NCBI GenBank assembly: GCA_023407175.1
Contig: JAEYMU010000002.1
Location: 62,001 to 126,000 of the forward strand
Length of the DNA: 64,000 bases
Source: Bacillota bacterium
GTDB taxonomy: Bacteria > Bacillota_A > Clostridia > Lachnospirales > Lachnospiraceae
Reading direction: 5' to 3'
Position numbers and translations under genes: made by a program. Below are positions 28,073-38,143 of the stretch, one piece after another. Below the pieces are notes generated by a model, which worked only from the letters and a program-made list of their open reading frames with translations, had not been told where the DNA came from and ran no database searches. How positions within the stretch are numbered: the stretch's first letter is position 1; the number at the start of each line of letters is the position of its first letter.

Positions 28073-29026
28073 ATGGATCAAATATGCTTTGGAATTGATA
28101 TTGGAGGAACAGCCGTAAAAGCCGGAATGTTTGATATTAACGGAAAACTCCTGCATAAATGGAGCTTTTTAACGAGAAGGTCGGGAAACGCCTTGGATAA
28201 ATTGGAGGATGCCGCTGCTTTTATACTTAAGATAATTAAGGATTTTCATCTCAAGAAAGAAAATGTCCTGGGAGTCGGAGTCGGTTTTCCGGGTCCGGTG
28301 AAGGAAAGCGGAGAGGTATTGGAGACAGCGAATCTGGGCAGAGGTTATTTTAATATAAATAGAAAAATGGAAGAAATGACCGGATTTTGTACGAAGGCCG
28401 GCAATGATGCGAATGTGGCGGCGTTTGGAGAGCAATGGAAGGGTGGCGGAAAGGGCTGCCAGGATATGGTTCTTATAACACTGGGAACAGGAGTAGGCGG
28501 CGGAATTGTACTGAATGGCAGAATATATACGGGAAATAACGGTGCAGCAGGAGAGATTGGCCATATTACAGTTAATGCTCAGGAGTTAAGGCGCTGCGGA
28601 TGCGGGAAAGTGGGGTGCCTGGAACAATACTCCTCCGCAACCGGTATGGTTGAACTGGCGAAAAGAATGCTGACAGAAAATACAAACCCGTCCGTTTTGC
28701 GCGAATTAACTGAAATCAGTGCAAAAAACATATTTGATTATGCCAAAAAGGAAGACGGACTTGCGCTTGAAATAATTGAAACATCCTGCAATTATCTTGG
28801 TCTGGCGGCAGCCCATTTATCGCAGCTCCTGGATCCACAGGTTTTTGTTATTGGAGGAGGGGTGTCAAAGGCAGGCGAAATCCTCACAAAAACCATCATG
28901 AAATATCACAATAATTATGTGATGGCGGCTTTGAAAAACAAAGAATTCCGGCTTGCGAAGCTGGGAAATGATGCCGGAATTTATGGAGCAGCGAGACTGA
29001 TACTTGATTTTTGCAATGTAAAATAA
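28073..29026 (+). CDS. ROK-family sugar kinase (glucokinase/N-acetylglucosamine or mannose kinase)
   Basis: A 317-residue ROK kinase. The frame opens at 28028, but AGGAG six bases before the ATG at 28073, together with the direct start into FGIDIGGTAVKAG, decides the start. The ATP motif is near residues 7-15. LGTGVGGG and the zinc-binding CGCGKVGC (followed by LEQYSSATG) identify the ROK family. Natural substrates in this family are glucose, mannose, allose or N-acetylglucosamine. As the last gene of the operon it most likely phosphorylates the GlcNAc freed by GH130 and GH20, producing substrate for NagA and NagB. Sequence alone does not fix the sugar. Confidence 0.92.
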   Translation: MDQICFGIDIGGTAVKAGMFDINGKLLHKWSFLTRRSGNALDKLEDAAAFILKIIKDFHLKKENVLGVGVGFPGPVKESGEVLETANLGRGYFNINRKMEEMTGFCTKAGNDANVAAFGEQWKGGGKGCQDMVLITLGTGVGGGIVLNGRIYTGNNGAAGEIGHITVNAQELRRCGCGKVGCLEQYSSATGMVELAKRMLTENTNPSVLRELTEISAKNIFDYAKKEDGLALEIIETSCNYLGLAAAHLSQLLDPQVFVIGGGVSKAGEILTKTIMKYHNNYVMAALKNKEFRLAKLGNDAGIYGAARLILDFCNVK

Positions 29027-29038
29027 ACGAAAGCAGCA

Positions 29039-29100
29039 TATCCTGCAAAAACAGTCCTGACACGGTTGTCGTGAACCTGCCAGGGCTGTTTTGCAGGATA
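29039..29100. terminator. Terminator between the glycan operon and the DUF885 gene
   Basis: TATCCTGCAAAAACAGTCCTG (29039-29059) pairs with CAGGGCTGTTTTGCAGGATA (29081-29100), giving a long stem with one bulge. It ends the glycan operon and can also serve the convergent DUF885 gene. Confidence 0.8.
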
Positions 29101-29138
29101 TTATCTTTGTAAGCATTTACAGCAATTGAATCGGAGAA

Positions 29139-30893
29139 TTATTTTCGGTAATTATTTAACCATTCCTCCATATAAGTGCCGATGACATCAAACTGGGCCG
29201 GTCCGATGTCCAGGAGAAATGTGTGAAAAGCCTTGGCGGAAAAGTCGGAGCCCAAATCCTGTTCTGCTTCCTTTCGCAGCTCCTCAATTTCAAGATATCC
29301 GATTGCATAGGGAAGATAGATGGCGGGTTCCTCAAGCAAGGTATCATAAATTGCATCCGCCACCTCCTCATCCCCGATATAGGGAACAATAAAATCCCTG
29401 GTTTTGCTCCGGGTCCAGCCCTCATAATGGATACCGATATCTGCGCGTGCGTACATGCAGAGAATAATCATATTATTTGTCGCAAGAAAATCTGCAAGGT
29501 TTTCATCGATACCGGCCAAATAATAGGAATAGTATTCAACATAGGTCGCCCAGCCCTCGTCATAGCCCGTAAAATTTAAAATATTGCGAATGGGTGCAGG
29601 ATTTGTACTTCGAAAATAGACACACTGGTACAGATGCCCCGGATATCCCTCATGGGCTACGGTCGTATAAATCATGGACAGTGTTTTTTCATTATTTCCA
29701 TTAATATAGATATCATTATTGCTGTAATTATCAATTGGTGGCACCAGGTACATGGCCGGACTTAGGAAATCTGCAAGTGATTCGGGAACGTATTTGATAA
29801 CGCAGTTTACCGGAACGGCCGCAGGAAAATCCTTTGCAATATCGGTCTTTAGATCAGCCAGAATATCGTTCGGGTCCGTAAGGGGAAAAGAATCAAAGGC
29901 CAGATATTTGTCGATCAGACTTAAATCCTCCTGTGAGAGATCGGTAATATGTGCCACACCCTCCTGCATTGCATTCTCAAGCATTTGAATCATTTCGTCC
30001 ATGGTCTTATCAGAGCCGGTTTTATATCTGGCAAGACATTCATAATATGCCTGACCTGACGGATAATAATATAAACCCGCCGTATTTGTTCCGGTTCCCA
30101 GCAATTCATAAAGTGCCTTAATTAATTCCTGATAAGCAGGAATTACATAGCACAGGACATTCTCTGCATTAACTGCTTCATAATGGGAGATTTCCTTGGA
30201 GGTCAGTCCTTCATAGTTTGCAATCCGTTCATTAAAATAAGTAATCAAAAAATTTTCTGTGGGGTTATTGATGAAGGATTCACATTGCTCAATAATCCGC
30301 AGGGCAACACTGTCATTCATAAATAGGCCCCGGGCTGATTTCTCACGCTCGTACTGGATGATATCCTCAAAATAATCTTTAACACAGGGCAAAAGCTTCA
30401 GATACTCCTCGATATCAGCCTTATCATAGAAGCTGTATTCAGCCAGCAGAATAGGAAGCTGGGCCTGGATTCCGGTTGTTGGTCCAAGGCATTCGCTGTA
30501 ATACAGATAATTACCGAATTGAAGGCTTTCCTCCAGATATTCCTTTACAATATGATAGGTAAGCTGCTGGCTGGAAGCTAAGCTGTCATAATTATATGCA
30601 AGCAGTCGGGACAGGCAATTCTCAGAGGCAACCAGTTCCCCCTTCATATGGCTGATACTATATTCACCTAAGGTGGCCTTTGCATCGGTGATACCGTAAT
30701 TCTCCGGGTATGCAAGGGAATAGTTCAGGGATAAGGTATCGGACTGAACCTCTTCCAGGAACAATTCCTGCATGAACTGATCAAATTTATCCTGCTGCTT
30801 TTGCGCTGATCCCATGCTGCAGCTTACAACGGATAAGAATAAGGAAAGGATAAGAAGAGGGATGACAATCCGGATCAGCTTGCTTTTACACAT
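29139..30893 (-). CDS. DUF885-family lipoprotein, putative metallopeptidase
   Basis: A 584-residue lipoprotein with lipobox Cys25 (VVSC). The DUF885 family hallmark HEGYPGH is present with His414, Glu415 and His420, a variant zinc-binding motif that suggests peptidase activity at the outer face of the membrane. A region near residues 430-450 (FTGYDEGWATYVEYY) supplies the likely third ligand glutamate. Length is usual for the family. It is transcribed toward the glycan operon and away from the flagellar block, so it is probably monocistronic. Its substrate is unknown. Confidence 0.85.
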   Translation of the reverse strand: MCKSKLIRIVIPLLILSLFLSVVSCSMGSAQKQQDKFDQFMQELFLEEVQSDTLSLNYSLAYPENYGITDAKATLGEYSISHMKGELVASENCLSRLLAYNYDSLASSQQLTYHIVKEYLEESLQFGNYLYYSECLGPTTGIQAQLPILLAEYSFYDKADIEEYLKLLPCVKDYFEDIIQYEREKSARGLFMNDSVALRIIEQCESFINNPTENFLITYFNERIANYEGLTSKEISHYEAVNAENVLCYVIPAYQELIKALYELLGTGTNTAGLYYYPSGQAYYECLARYKTGSDKTMDEMIQMLENAMQEGVAHITDLSQEDLSLIDKYLAFDSFPLTDPNDILADLKTDIAKDFPAAVPVNCVIKYVPESLADFLSPAMYLVPPIDNYSNNDIYINGNNEKTLSMIYTTVAHEGYPGHLYQCVYFRSTNPAPIRNILNFTGYDEGWATYVEYYSYYLAGIDENLADFLATNNMIILCMYARADIGIHYEGWTRSKTRDFIVPYIGDEEVADAIYDTLLEEPAIYLPYAIGYLEIEELRKEAEQDLGSDFSAKAFHTFLLDIGPAQFDVIGTYMEEWLNNYRK

Positions 30894-31073
30894 AAAAAAC
30901 CTCCATTCTGCTAAGGCACCGCGGGTTTGGGTATTAGAAAAATAAATATTGCTTATGATGCTTTATTTCATGTTTATTCGATAGGGTGCGCAGTAAGAAG
31001 TAGTACCAATAATTTTTAGCATGTACTGTATGGGATTTTCAGGACAGCCTGAGCTTTTGAGGTTAAGTTTTTT

Positions 31074-34000
31074 ATGAAAAAATCCGAAATATTACCTGAA
31101 AACCTTGTTATAAGATACAGCAGGAAAAAACAAAGGCGGGTAAGAATGGGCTATCGTTACACAATTGAAGCAGAAACCGGGAGTAAGACGGACCAGGTGT
31201 CTGCCGGTCAGGAGAATAGGGATATCGGAAAAGATAAGAGTCTGGCTGCCGCAAAGCAGGGACAGCTTATCACGGGTACGGTGGTTTCTGCCGATGAGCA
31301 GGTAACCCTTGATTTTGATGGGCAGGAGGTAGTTACCGACAATAGTGTCCTTACCAATGCAAGGCCCGGAGATGTAAAAACCTTTGAGGTGGTTAAGGCC
31401 ACTGCAAGTGAAATAGAGCTAAAGCTGATTGAGGAAGATTTGGGCTCGGTAAAAACCATTATGGCGGTCCGGGTAGATACCGCTGACCTGGATATTCTAA
31501 TGGACCGGAAGGATAAAACGGTTCAAAAGGCAGAGCAGGAGACACAGTATCAGGATATTAAAAGTAAGCTGGCACAAATCAGTGCAACCTTTACGGAGCA
31601 GGATTATCAGCTTTTGGAAAAGGAGGGCTTTCCTGTGGAAAGCTTTACTGTGGATGGACTGACAGAGGCACTTGACCGGGTGAAGACAAATGGATTAGAA
31701 CCAGCAGGGGAAAGGGATAAAACGGACTCTGCCCCGCAGGCGAAGCATAGCCTGGCTAGAAATGTGTCTAAAATGAATGCTTATAAAGAAAATATGGCCA
31801 GCCAAAGTACGGCTTATGTCAGCACAGCACAAGGCAAGCGGGCACTGGACTCATATACTGCATCGGCAGTCGGCAGCACTTCAAACGTGCAGCCCCTACA
31901 TACAAAGGCAGCAGTATCTGCCGGTGAAGCACAGCATCAAAGGATACCGGACAGCAAAGAAGGGGACTCCTCTGACACGGCACAGAATACAGGAACATCG
32001 GATCATAGGCTAACAGCATCCTCTGATACAACCCGGAATAATAGGACAGAGGTTGTTAGTTCCACTACATATGATGATGGAGCGCAGGGTGTGGGAACAG
32101 AGCATGAAGTAACCGTGTCAGCTGATGCGATACAATATAAGAGGCCATCAGATAACCAAACAGCGCAGGTGAGTGATTTGGCGCAGGATACGGTTTCGGT
32201 GGATAAAAAGACCTTGTCACCGGAGGATGTGAACCGGTATATCAGGACATCAGACAGCAAAAGGGAGGCATCCGCCCATACGGTGCAAAATGGGAGGCCG
32301 GCAGATAGGAGGATAGCTGCTTATGCAGATACCTTGCAATATATGAAGGCATCGGGGTATAGAGCGGCGAATACCTTTGGAGCAGCACAGAATACAAAGC
32401 CCCTGGAAAGTACAGTGGCCGCACCTACTGAGACAGTGCCGGATAGGAAAGAGATAGATGCCAAGGGTACAGCGTACGTGAGCGCCCTACCGTATGAGAA
32501 GGCTGAAAAGAACAGGACAGTCGTATCCGAAGGTATTACACAGGCTGCGGAAAGCAGAAGTGACAGAAGCATTGTATCCACCGGGACGGCACAAGTTGCA
32601 ACAACCTCTGACAGGAGAACAGCTGCGGCCGTGAACGCCAATCAGGATAAGAAGGTGTCGGACAGTAAGATAATCACACCCATTGCTTCCGCCCAGCCGA
32701 GAAAGATACCTGATGGTGATAGAGCTGTGCCGGATAATACAGCGCAGCGTATACAATCGGAGGAGGCGAGCCATGCGGCAGCAGAGTATGCGGATACACA
32801 GCAAAATATCCGGACCTCAGATAAGAATATCGACGCCATACTTGCAAGTAAGCTGACACAGGCCAGACTGCCGGTAACGGAGGAAAATCTGTCGCAGCTT
32901 TCACAGGCCCTAACCCTGGGTGAACTGGCAGGCAGCATTGATGATAAAACTATGAAATATTTGATATCCACCAACGCCGAGCCAACAGCTTCCAACATTT
33001 ATAAAGCCTACTACAGCAAAAGCAATCAAGGAAATACCGGGCTGCAGGAACTGTCAGAAACAGCCTGGAAGCAGCTTGAAAATCAAGTGAAAACCGTTAT
33101 TACAGAGGCGGGATATGAGGCAAATGAGCAAAATCTCGCAGATGCGAAATGGCTGATTGAAAATAAGCTCCCCCTTACCACACAAACCTTTACCTACAAA
33201 AAGCAGCTGGAGTCTGTTAAGTCAGATACCGGCAGGGACGAGCTGTTAAGCAAGCTGCTGGAAGGCATGCAAAAGGGCACTAACCCTAAGGATGTACCGC
33301 TAATCACTGCTGCTGATACTTCTGCAAAGCAGATAATAGCCAAGGTGAATTCTGTTCATGATGGGACAATCACCAAGGCGGTTCAACAAAAATGCGAACT
33401 TACCATAAAAAATCTCCTCTCTCTGCAGGCTGATATAAAGGAGACAGCAGCAGAGAGCAGCGAGACCGCAGCTATGGAGGCGAAAGCAGAGGACTATCTT
33501 GTAAAAACAGCGGCAGCTATCACAAAGGCTGCTGAAAACATAACGAAGATAGCCGGAGAGGCAACTGACACCGCCCTCGATATAAAAACCGCAGCGGCTG
33601 CTTTGGAGTCTGTTAATGAAACCCATGTGCCGGAGCTTAAGAAGGCTGCTGACAGTATGGAGCTGGTCTCCTCCGACATTACGAAGATGGCCCGGGAGAT
33701 TATTCATACAACCGGGAGAATGACAGGAAAAAGTGCGGAGGTTTCCGAAAAAGCAGAAAACTCCAAAGCCGATACAAATACAAAGGAGCAGGTTCAGGCT
33801 TCGTCCCAGGCAGCAAGGAAAGAGGAGGCAGGAATAATAAACAATACCCGGCTTCCCCATATGGCATCCGAGATCATAAAAACGGCAACCGGAATTACGA
33901 AGAAATCCATAGAGCTGGCTGATCATGCTGCCGAGGTAACGGAGACCGCTGCTGACAAGACAAATACAGAGCTCTCGAATACCGCCTTACATATCACGAA

Positions 34001-36383
34001 GGCGGCGGTTGATATCACACGTGAGATTTCGGATATTACCAAATCTGCCATGAAATTAATTGATGTCACACAGGATATAGAAAAGCCTGTTACAAATCTG
34101 GTTCAGACAGCATCGGACGGTCCCGTACAGGAAGAAATCAAAGCCTATGATGCAGAGGACGGACAGGATAACCCGGAGAAAACACCTGTGGAGGCGACTG
34201 ATGACCAGTATGAGGAGCTGAAGGCAAGGAGGCAGCTGGAGGAAATCCGGCTTAAGCTCACGCTGGAGGCGGCAGGCAGGCTTGAGAAAAAGGGAATTCA
34301 GGTTGAGACGGAGAAGCTTAGCAAGGTGGTTGATGCCTTGAGGGAGCAGGAAGAGGACTATTATAAAAAGCTTCTAAGGGAAGCCGATGCCCCTGTTTCC
34401 AGGGATTCGGTCCAGACGCTTAAGGAAACGACACAGAGTATTGAAAAGTTAAGATACATACCCATAAGTGCACTGGGAAGCACTCTGTCTATAAGGGAAA
34501 GCCAGACAATTACGGGACTTGTTACAGAGGGCAGCCGCCTGGAGGCGGAATATACGAAGGCAGGAACGGCATATGAAACCCTGGCAACAGTACCTAACAG
34601 GGAATATGGGGATTCCCTTAAGAAGGCCTTTGCAAATGCGGACTCCCTGCTTCGTCAGCTGGAGCTTGACGGCACAGAGGCGAATAAAAGGGCCGTGCGT
34701 ATTCTTGGCTATAACCAGATGGAGGTTACAACGGATTCCATAAATCAGGTAAAAGCATATGACAGACAGGTAACCGATTTGGTGAAGAATCTTCATCCGG
34801 CCGTGACAGTCCGTATGATAAAGGAAGGAATCAACCCTTTGAATATGCCGGTAGAGGAGCTAAACCAGACGATTGACCGAATGAAGGAGGAGCAGGGTAT
34901 CTCCTCAGAGGATAAGTACAGCACCTATTTAAGAAATCTGGAGAAGCAGGAGGGTATTACAGAGGAAGAGAGAAAGGCTTATATCGGTATTTACCGTCTG
35001 CTCTATAACGTAGAAAAGTCGGACGGAGCCGTTGTCGGAGCTGTCATAAAGGCTGACAGGGAGGTAACACTTGGCAATCTTTTGACAGCGATACAGACCC
35101 GGCAAAAGGGAAGCATGAATGCGGCAATTAACGATGAATTCGGAATCCTGGAGAGTATTTCCAAAAAAGGAGAAAGCATTGCAAGCCAGCTAAGCCCATT
35201 TAGCAGCGGAAGTGAGCAGGCATTACGGGAGCTTTCCTCCTCCGATCGGCAGCACACCGGAGAGCAGACCTTAGCTTCTGCCCCGGAGGAAACTAAGGTA
35301 AAAGAGCAGATGCAGTATATGCACCGGGTATTAAAGCAGATAAAGGAGGAGCTTTCACCGGCAAGATTGTCAGAGGCGGGCACCGCCCTCTCCCTGAATG
35401 CAGCCTCACAGGAGCAAACAACCGCGTCTGCGGACAGGACGGCTGCAAAGGGCGGCATCTGGGAGCAGCTGAAGACAGTGCCGGTTGAAAAGCTGATGGA
35501 GCAGCTGCAGAATACAGGAGCAGCCGAAGCGACGGATCATGAAGCCTATGCGGCCAAGGCACAGGAGATACGGGAGCTTTGCAAAAATGCGGAGCAGTCC
35601 ATTCGTTTTCTAAGTGACTACCGGATGCCTGCCACTCCCCTCAATATTCTCATGGCAAACAGCCTGCTCACCAACGGTGAATCCCCTGTAAAAAAGCTGT
35701 TGAAGCTCAAAAATGAAAATCAGGTCGAAAATTCGGAAAATGGCCTAAAGGAAATAAATAATTTATCCGATACATTAGTTGATAAGAATTCGATGCAGGA
35801 AGCATACAAAGCATTAGAGACCGATACAAAGCAAATTCTGGAGGAAGCCTGCTCCCGGGAAATCCTGGATAGCAGACGGCTTGCTGAGCTTAAGGGAATG
35901 AGCCAGCAGATGACATTTATAAGAACGCTTGCCAGTAGGGAATTCTACCAGATACCGATTGAAACAGACACGGGAATAACCAATATGAACCTGACCATAA
36001 TTCATGGAGAGAAGGATACAGGGAAAGTATCGGTGAATATCTGGTCACAGCAGTTAGGCAATATTAAGGCGGAGTTCTCGCTAAAGGACCGGATGCTGAA
36101 GGGGTATTTCAGCAGTGATGACAAAAACGGTCTGAAGCAGCTTAAGGAGAATACCGCTATGGTTGAAGCCGCGGCGAAGGACTGTAACATATCCATTAAG
36201 CAAATGGATTTTGGTTTGCAGCAAAGAGAGAATGAAAGCTATAGTTATCAAAATCCGGGAAAGGAAGGGGCTTCGGCTTCCAAGGATACGGAGCGTATGT
36301 TGTACCGGATTGCAAAGGCCGTCGTTTTGACGGTACGGTCGGCAGAAAACGGCGGGAAGGAACAAAACAAAGCCGTTTCATAA
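31074..36383 (+). CDS. Very large DUF6240-like flagellum-associated protein with 17-residue tandem repeats
   Basis: A 1,769-residue protein without signal peptide or membrane segment. I recognise it as the DUF6240-type protein found beside flagellin in Lachnospiraceae, mainly from position and the N-terminal beta-rich region (about 55-130). Residues 240-580 are twenty tandem copies of a 17-residue unit. Residues 780-1010 form an Ala/Thr/Ile-rich helical region with repeated ITK motifs. A charged coiled-coil region follows (about 1040-1500). The last 150 residues (VSVNIWSQQLG to KQMDF) resemble the C-terminal domain of FliK-like hook-length proteins. This suggests an export substrate or ruler, but no function is proven. 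Start: ATG at 31074 has GAGG about eleven bases upstream; ATG at 31146 is an alternative. Confidence 0.7.
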   Translation: MKKSEILPENLVIRYSRKKQRRVRMGYRYTIEAETGSKTDQVSAGQENRDIGKDKSLAAAKQGQLITGTVVSADEQVTLDFDGQEVVTDNSVLTNARPGDVKTFEVVKATASEIELKLIEEDLGSVKTIMAVRVDTADLDILMDRKDKTVQKAEQETQYQDIKSKLAQISATFTEQDYQLLEKEGFPVESFTVDGLTEALDRVKTNGLEPAGERDKTDSAPQAKHSLARNVSKMNAYKENMASQSTAYVSTAQGKRALDSYTASAVGSTSNVQPLHTKAAVSAGEAQHQRIPDSKEGDSSDTAQNTGTSDHRLTASSDTTRNNRTEVVSSTTYDDGAQGVGTEHEVTVSADAIQYKRPSDNQTAQVSDLAQDTVSVDKKTLSPEDVNRYIRTSDSKREASAHTVQNGRPADRRIAAYADTLQYMKASGYRAANTFGAAQNTKPLESTVAAPTETVPDRKEIDAKGTAYVSALPYEKAEKNRTVVSEGITQAAESRSDRSIVSTGTAQVATTSDRRTAAAVNANQDKKVSDSKIITPIASAQPRKIPDGDRAVPDNTAQRIQSEEASHAAAEYADTQQNIRTSDKNIDAILASKLTQARLPVTEENLSQLSQALTLGELAGSIDDKTMKYLISTNAEPTASNIYKAYYSKSNQGNTGLQELSETAWKQLENQVKTVITEAGYEANEQNLADAKWLIENKLPLTTQTFTYKKQLESVKSDTGRDELLSKLLEGMQKGTNPKDVPLITAADTSAKQIIAKVNSVHDGTITKAVQQKCELTIKNLLSLQADIKETAAESSETAAMEAKAEDYLVKTAAAITKAAENITKIAGEATDTALDIKTAAAALESVNETHVPELKKAADSMELVSSDITKMAREIIHTTGRMTGKSAEVSEKAENSKADTNTKEQVQASSQAARKEEAGIINNTRLPHMASEIIKTATGITKKSIELADHAAEVTETAADKTNTELSNTALHITKAAVDITREISDITKSAMKLIDVTQDIEKPVTNLVQTASDGPVQEEIKAYDAEDGQDNPEKTPVEATDDQYEELKARRQLEEIRLKLTLEAAGRLEKKGIQVETEKLSKVVDALREQEEDYYKKLLREADAPVSRDSVQTLKETTQSIEKLRYIPISALGSTLSIRESQTITGLVTEGSRLEAEYTKAGTAYETLATVPNREYGDSLKKAFANADSLLRQLELDGTEANKRAVRILGYNQMEVTTDSINQVKAYDRQVTDLVKNLHPAVTVRMIKEGINPLNMPVEELNQTIDRMKEEQGISSEDKYSTYLRNLEKQEGITEEERKAYIGIYRLLYNVEKSDGAVVGAVIKADREVTLGNLLTAIQTRQKGSMNAAINDEFGILESISKKGESIASQLSPFSSGSEQALRELSSSDRQHTGEQTLASAPEETKVKEQMQYMHRVLKQIKEELSPARLSEAGTALSLNAASQEQTTASADRTAAKGGIWEQLKTVPVEKLMEQLQNTGAAEATDHEAYAAKAQEIRELCKNAEQSIRFLSDYRMPATPLNILMANSLLTNGESPVKKLLKLKNENQVENSENGLKEINNLSDTLVDKNSMQEAYKALETDTKQILEEACSREILDSRRLAELKGMSQQMTFIRTLASREFYQIPIETDTGITNMNLTIIHGEKDTGKVSVNIWSQQLGNIKAEFSLKDRMLKGYFSSDDKNGLKQLKENTAMVEAAAKDCNISIKQMDFGLQQRENESYSYQNPGKEGASASKDTERMLYRIAKAVVLTVRSAENGGKEQNKAVS
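31791..32813 (+). repeat. Twenty tandem copies of a degenerate 51 bp / 17-residue unit
   Basis: The segment is 1,023 bases, that is 341 codons. It divides without gaps into eighteen units of 17 residues plus one of 16 and one of 19. The consensus is x-S/P-D-x-K/R-T-A-A-S/Y-x-D/G-T-A-Q-N/Y-x-K/R. The Gln at position 14 is the most constant residue, with Asp at 3 and a basic residue at 5 and 17. DNA identity between units is low, so the array is old and under amino-acid-level constraint. Confidence 0.85.
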
Positions 36384-36507
36384 AGGAATTAATCGGCTAC
36401 ACGGAGGTTGCTGATCTATTGTAAAAAGCTATAAATTAATTACGTGCGTACCATCAATACATGGAGGGGGATGGCTGCCGGAAAAGAAAGGGATCAGGTG
36501 ATATTTC

Positions 36508-38046
36508 ATGAGAATCAACCATAACATTTCGGCTTTAAAAGCCAACAACCAATTAGCAAAAACAAATTCAGCACTGGATACCAGCCTTGAGAAATTATCC
36601 TCAGGCTATCGTATCAACAGCGCAGCAGATGACTCGGCCGGTCTGGCGATTTCAGAAAAAATGAGAACCCAGATATCGGGTCTTGACCAGGCCTCCAGAA
36701 ATGCTTCCGACGGTATTTCCGTTATTCAGACAGCAGAAGGTGCTTTGCAGGAGGTGGAATCCATGCTGCAAAGAATGAGGGAGCTGGCGGTAGAATCCGC
36801 GAATGGCACCTACACCTCGGAGGACCGTGTTGCCATCCAGGCGGAAATCGATCAGTTAGGCGAAGAAATGACGAGAATTTCAGATACGACGGAATTCAAC
36901 ACCATGACACTTCTGGACGGGAATATTGACAGAAAGTCCTTCTCTAACCAAAGTACGGTAAATCTGGTATCCTTATCGGATACGGTAGAGGTGGGGGATT
37001 ATAAGCTCAAGGTGACGAATGACGCAAGACAGGCTGTTATATTGGGCAAAGAGGCAACTTTACTGGGTACCGGCTCGACGACCTCGGACAAGGTCGGAAG
37101 TGCTCTGGCAGGAACAATCAATATCAATGGAGAAGATGTAATCGTAGATGCAGATGATACCTTTGATGATGTCTTTAAAAAGCTTGTCGACGCAGGAGAT
37201 ACGGTAAGGGTTCACGTGTTTGCTACCGATGATACGGACAACACGGGAGATGTTTTGGAATCAGCAGGCTATACAAGCACCACCTGGGCAAAGGATACCC
37301 GTTTGACCTTTGTATCAGAGGAATACGGCTCGGATCAAACGGTAGAAATCTATTGTGACAATGCGGAGCTGGCGTCCGCCCTGGGTCTGATATCGGAGAA
37401 GATGTCATCAACCGGACTGGATGCACAGGCTGAGCTGGTTTCCTCCAAGTTTGGCGCTACAGCTACCGTTTCTATTACAGGAAACCGGATTACGGTATCG
37501 GACAGTAATAAATTCAGCATGGTAGTGGATGCTGATCCGGGGACAGCCGGTACGGAATTTAACGACTATGATTTGGACACTCCGACAGCAAAAACAGCTA
37601 TTACGGCGGCCGGTACTGCATTAACGGCTACCATCTCCGTTCTGGATGCCGGACCCATGGACCTGCAGATCGGAGCGAATGAAGGACAGACCATGTCTAT
37701 CCGCATTCCGAGAGTTGATCCGGTAACACTTGGAATTGATAAGGTCAATATTGCTACGGCAGACGGTGCGCAGGATGCGATCACCCTGATCGATGACGCA
37801 ATCAACACAGTATCCGCCATCCGCTCCAAGCTGGGAGCCTACCAGAACCGTCTGGAGCACTCCATTTCCAATCTGGATACCTCGTCAGAGAACATGACAG
37901 AATCCCTGTCCCGTATTTCTGACGTAGATATGGCAGAGGAAATGGCAGAGTATACCCAGAAGAACGTACTGGCGCAGGCCGGCACCTCCATGCTTGCCCA
38001 GGCAAATCAGAGACCGCAGACCATCCTCTCCTTATTGCAGTCATAA
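36508..38046 (+). CDS. Flagellin
   Basis: A 512-residue flagellin. The N-terminal D0/D1 region has the classic MRINHNISALKANNQL and LEKLSSGYRINSAADDSAGL segments (residues 1-50). The C-terminal D1/D0 region ends in VDMAEEMAEYTQKNVLAQAG and LSLLQS. Between them lies a variable surface domain of about 230 residues (about 150-400). It is secreted by the flagellar type III system and forms the filament. AGGTGATATTTC precedes the ATG. The FliS chaperone gene follows at 38144. A clear sigma-D promoter was not found in the 124 bases upstream. Confidence 0.97.
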   Translation: MRINHNISALKANNQLAKTNSALDTSLEKLSSGYRINSAADDSAGLAISEKMRTQISGLDQASRNASDGISVIQTAEGALQEVESMLQRMRELAVESANGTYTSEDRVAIQAEIDQLGEEMTRISDTTEFNTMTLLDGNIDRKSFSNQSTVNLVSLSDTVEVGDYKLKVTNDARQAVILGKEATLLGTGSTTSDKVGSALAGTININGEDVIVDADDTFDDVFKKLVDAGDTVRVHVFATDDTDNTGDVLESAGYTSTTWAKDTRLTFVSEEYGSDQTVEIYCDNAELASALGLISEKMSSTGLDAQAELVSSKFGATATVSITGNRITVSDSNKFSMVVDADPGTAGTEFNDYDLDTPTAKTAITAAGTALTATISVLDAGPMDLQIGANEGQTMSIRIPRVDPVTLGIDKVNIATADGAQDAITLIDDAINTVSAIRSKLGAYQNRLEHSISNLDTSSENMTESLSRISDVDMAEEMAEYTQKNVLAQAGTSMLAQANQRPQTILSLLQS

Positions 38047-38143
38047 GACAGGAAAGCTTATAAGGCAGATATAATGAAATAAACCATAATATACCGATAT
38101 ACATTCGCAGGATTCTATCTTATGATTAATGGTGGAGGGTTAC

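Noticed and set aside
31791..32813. Possible CRISPR-like or DNA repeat array
   Set aside because: The period is 51 bases, unbroken by spacers and in one reading frame; DNA copies are not identical. It is a protein repeat.
33300..33926. 208-codon antisense open frame in the DUF6240-like gene
   Set aside because: Cysteine-, leucine- and glycine-rich reverse of an Ala/Thr/Lys-rich helix region; no start signal.
36384..36507. Sigma-D promoter for the first flagellin
   Set aside because: TAAA words occur but none has a GCCGATAT-like box at the right distance.
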